From NCBI GenBank assembly GCA_025061935.1, contig JANWZY010000142.1, positions 1 through 7,626 of the forward strand: DNA of 7,626 nt. Direction: 5' to 3'. The translations under genes and the position numbers were made by a program. The notes below the pieces were generated by a model, which had not been told where the DNA came from, searched no databases, and saw nothing but the letters and a program-made list of their open reading frames with translations. The number at the start of each line of letters is the position of its first letter. Position 1 is the stretch's first letter. Below are positions 5,926 through 7,626 of the stretch, one piece after another. The stretch is from Verrucomicrobiia bacterium (GTDB lineage: Bacteria; Verrucomicrobiota; Verrucomicrobiia; Limisphaerales; DTLC01).

Positions 5926-6567
5926 TCATCTGCCCTCGGCCTCGCTGGCCCGAAGTATTGACAGCACCTCCTCGTCTCCGGTTTGGGTGAAGTCGAGGTA
6001 ATATTGGCCGACTGCGACAAACTCAGGGTCTGTGACCAGTGTAACTACATCTGCGCCGGCGTTGCGCAAGCGGGCTACTGCACTGGTTGAGGCGACCGGT
6101 ACGGCCACCGTCACGTGTCGGACCTGTTGCGCAAGCAAGGCTTTTACTGCCGCTTCCGCCGTCGCGCCCGTGGCCAATCCGTCGTCAACAAGTAGAACCG
6201 CCTTACCCGCGCGCTCGACCGGCCGCGCGCGCCGGAACAAGCGACGGTAATCGTGCAACCGCTTCTTTTCTTCGGAAACAATCAGGTCCAGCTCGCGCCT
6301 TAGAGCCTTGTCCGGGCCAAGGCTTTGTTCATCAATTACGACTACACCGCCTTCAGCGAGCGCCCCTACGGCGAACTCGCGATTCCAAGGGTGGCCGATC
6401 TTGCGTACGACGATTATATCGAGCGGCAGGCGGAGGATACGGGCCACTTCACCCGCCACTACCACACCGCCGCGGGGCATACCCAGGACAAGCTCCGCGA
6501 CTACCCCCTGCGCGCGTAATGATTCGCCAAGCCTGATCCCAGCATCCTTGCGAGATAAAAAAGTCAT
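5926..6567 (-). CDS. Predicted phosphoribosyltransferase (COG1926 type)
   Basis: The protein is 213 residues from this ATG. It shows the PRPP-binding loop VLLVDDGLATGAT (124-136) of type I phosphoribosyltransferases. It also has the features I associate with the COG1926 group: RKDAGIRLGESL (6-17), VLGMPRGGVVVA (27-38), LDIIVVRKIGHPWNREFAVGA (49-69) and a closing YYLDFTQTGDEEV (189-201). Enzymes of this fold join a base to PRPP or do the reverse, but the substrate of this group is not established to my knowledge. Membership is secure; the reaction is not. An in-frame GTG at 6594 would add nine residues. The ATG is preferred because family members begin close to the RxDAG motif, though neither start has a strong ribosome site. 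It lies 54 bases behind pyrH on the same strand and probably shares its transcript. Confidence 0.88.
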   Translation of the reverse strand: MTFLSRKDAGIRLGESLRAQGVVAELVLGMPRGGVVVAGEVARILRLPLDIIVVRKIGHPWNREFAVGALAEGGVVVIDEQSLGPDKALRRELDLIVSEEKKRLHDYRRLFRRARPVERAGKAVLLVDDGLATGATAEAAVKALLAQQVRHVTVAVPVASTSAVARLRNAGADVVTLVTDPEFVAVGQYYLDFTQTGDEEVLSILRASEAEGR

Positions 6568-6621
6568 CTTGCTCGCCCGTATTAAGCCAGGCACCTGACA
6601 GCCGTGCCGACCTTCTAAACC

Positions 6622-7347
6622 TCAGTTGGTGACAATCGTGCCGACGCGCTCGCCCATCACGATCCGGCGCAAGTTGTGCGGACGGAACATGTTAAACACA
6701 ATGATGGGCATTTTGTTTTCCATGCAAAGCGTGAACGCTGTCGAGTCCATTACCTTGAGCTGTTTCTGCAACGCCTCCGCGTAGGTTATGCGCCTGAACA
6801 GCTTGGCTTTCGGGTTCAGTTTCGGATCGCCGTCGTACACGCCGTCAACTTTTGTACCCTTGAGAACCACCTCCGCATGCACCTCGTTTGCGCGCAATGC
6901 GGCGGCTGTGTCGGTCGAAAAGTACGGGTTCCCGGTGCCGCCACCGAATATTACCACGCGCCCTTTTTCGAGGTGTCGGACCGCGCGCCGACGGATGAAC
7001 GGCTCAGCTATCTGGTGCATTGTGATCGCGCTTTGCACGCGCGTCGGGACACCGATCTGCTCGAGCGCGTCCTGGAGCGCGAGCGCGTTGATCACCGTGG
7101 CGAGCATACCCATGTAGTCGCCGGTCGCACGGTCTATTCCCTTTTCGCTGCCCTGCAGCCCGCGGAATATGTTCCCGCCGCCCACTACCACCACGATCTG
7201 CACGCCAAGTCTATGTACCTCGGCAATTTCTTCGGCCATGTGCCGCAGCGCTTGCACCGAAATACCAAAACCGTTTTCACCCCCAAGCGCCTCGCCGCTG
7301 AGTTTGAGCAGGATACGACGGTACCTCGGTTCGCCGGTCTTCTTCAT
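6622..7347 (-). CDS. pyrH: Uridylate kinase (UMP kinase)
   Basis: This amino-acid-kinase-fold enzyme phosphorylates UMP to UDP with ATP in the cytosol, the committed step from UMP to all pyrimidine nucleotides. The 241 residues are full length. Signatures are LLKLSGEAL (13-21), the glycine loop VVVVGGGNIFRG (52-63), GDYMGMLATVINALALQDAL (76-95), GGGTGNPYFSTDTAAALRA (135-153) for UMP and phosphate binding, and KGTKVDGVYDGDPK (163-176) with DST (201-203) near the nucleotide site. In many bacteria pyrH sits in an rpsB-tsf-pyrH-frr cluster. Here neither tsf nor frr is adjacent: upstream is a divergent promoter region and downstream is a phosphoribosyltransferase. A promoter with an approximately 27-base leader is predicted, and the ribosome site is weak (GGGCGA). 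Confidence 0.96.
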   Translation of the reverse strand: MKKTGEPRYRRILLKLSGEALGGENGFGISVQALRHMAEEIAEVHRLGVQIVVVVGGGNIFRGLQGSEKGIDRATGDYMGMLATVINALALQDALEQIGVPTRVQSAITMHQIAEPFIRRRAVRHLEKGRVVIFGGGTGNPYFSTDTAAALRANEVHAEVVLKGTKVDGVYDGDPKLNPKAKLFRRITYAEALQKQLKVMDSTAFTLCMENKMPIIVFNMFRPHNLRRIVMGERVGTIVTN

Positions 7348-7380
7348 GTGTTCGCCCAGTCGCGTTCGCTTTGACGCAAA

Positions 7381-7409
7381 TTTCTAGCAAGCGGAGAAGT
7401 GCAGGTCAA
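7381..7409 (-). promoter_or_regulatory. Predicted promoter of pyrH and the phosphoribosyltransferase gene
   Basis: Minus-strand TTGACC (7409-7404, 5 of 6) and TAGAAA (7386-7381, 4 of 6) are separated by 17 bases. Transcription would start near 7374, giving a short leader of about 27 bases before the pyrH ATG. Confidence 0.5.
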
Positions 7410-7553
7410 ACCCGACAAATTCCCAATGCCGCCACCGGCCTGGTCTGCGTCACCACGAGCGGGAGAAGTCGTTTCCGCAGTCCGGGACGCGCGCAGTACG
7501 GCCCCGCGAGATATGCGCGAAAACTAAATAGCGCATTACCGGGAAGCCAGGAT

Positions 7554-7582
7554 TTGAACACGCAATGCCGCGACGCTTTAAT
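7554..7582 (+). promoter_or_regulatory. Predicted promoter of the right-edge gene
   Basis: TTGAAC (7554-7559, 4 of 6) and TTTAAT (7577-7582, 5 of 6) are separated by 17 bases, with a start expected near 7589. It is followed by AGGAGG at 7600-7605 and an ATG at 7617. The ordered promoter, ribosome site and start codon make each element more credible. Confidence 0.5.
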
Positions 7583-7616
7583 TTGAAACCGCCGCTTTCA
7601 GGAGGAGCATCACGGC

Positions 7617-7626
7617 ATGCGTCGCA
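7617..7626 (+). CDS. Start of an unidentified gene cut by the window edge
   Basis: An ATG followed by CGT CGC (Met-Arg-Arg) begins 11 bases after a full AGGAGG ribosome site, downstream of a matching promoter. It is divergent from pyrH. Only three codons are visible, so no product can be suggested; the spacing is slightly long but workable. Confidence 0.4.

Noticed and set aside
6676..7374. A 232-codon plus-strand open frame opposite pyrH.
   Set aside because: It is antisense to a complete UMP kinase with all expected motifs, so the frame is a composition shadow.
7371..7586. A 71-codon plus-strand open frame upstream of pyrH.
   Set aside because: It spans both predicted promoters, is rich in Arg and Ser, and has no ribosome site or family resemblance.

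Overview
The window is an ordinary chromosomal segment from a Gram-negative bacterium. The best guess is a member of the Verrucomicrobia (PVC group, Pedosphaera/Limisphaera-like). That guess rests on the style of the OmpL-like beta-barrel porin, the PilC C-terminus and the Ffh M-domain motif. It comes from memory of family features, not from a search. Base composition is moderately GC-rich. There is no sign of phage, IS, CRISPR or other mobile DNA.

Layout, left to right. Positions 3-71 may be the last codons of an unidentified plus-strand gene, and 72-196 holds nothing I can identify. The signal recognition particle GTPase ffh (197-1543, minus) diverges from a tRNA-Tyr(GUA) gene (1626-1712, plus). 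Their predicted promoters overlap on a single TTGACAA element. Next come class II fructose-bisphosphate aldolase (1865-2827, minus) and the type IV pilus / type II secretion inner-membrane protein PilC (2993-4210, minus). A 415-base divergent regulatory region (4211-4625) follows. It carries tandem 13-bp repeats, a good sigma70-type promoter and two back-to-back hairpins in the leader of a secreted porin (4626-5753, plus). The porin ends at a textbook intrinsic terminator (5777-5807). It converges on a minus-strand pair: UMP kinase pyrH (6622-7347) followed by a COG1926-type phosphoribosyltransferase (5926-6567). Upstream of pyrH, two back-to-back promoters serve pyrH and a plus-strand gene whose first codons (7617-7626) are cut by the window edge.

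Functionally this is mostly housekeeping: co-translational protein targeting, a tyrosine tRNA, glycolysis/gluconeogenesis, envelope machinery and nucleotide metabolism. I found no convincing undescribed multi-gene system. The points worth a second look are regulatory: the shared ffh/tRNA promoter with a possibly leaderless ffh mRNA, the structured porin leader with a potential anti-Shine-Dalgarno segment, the alternative pairing around the tRNA ends, and the pairing of pyrH with an uncharacterised phosphoribosyltransferase.
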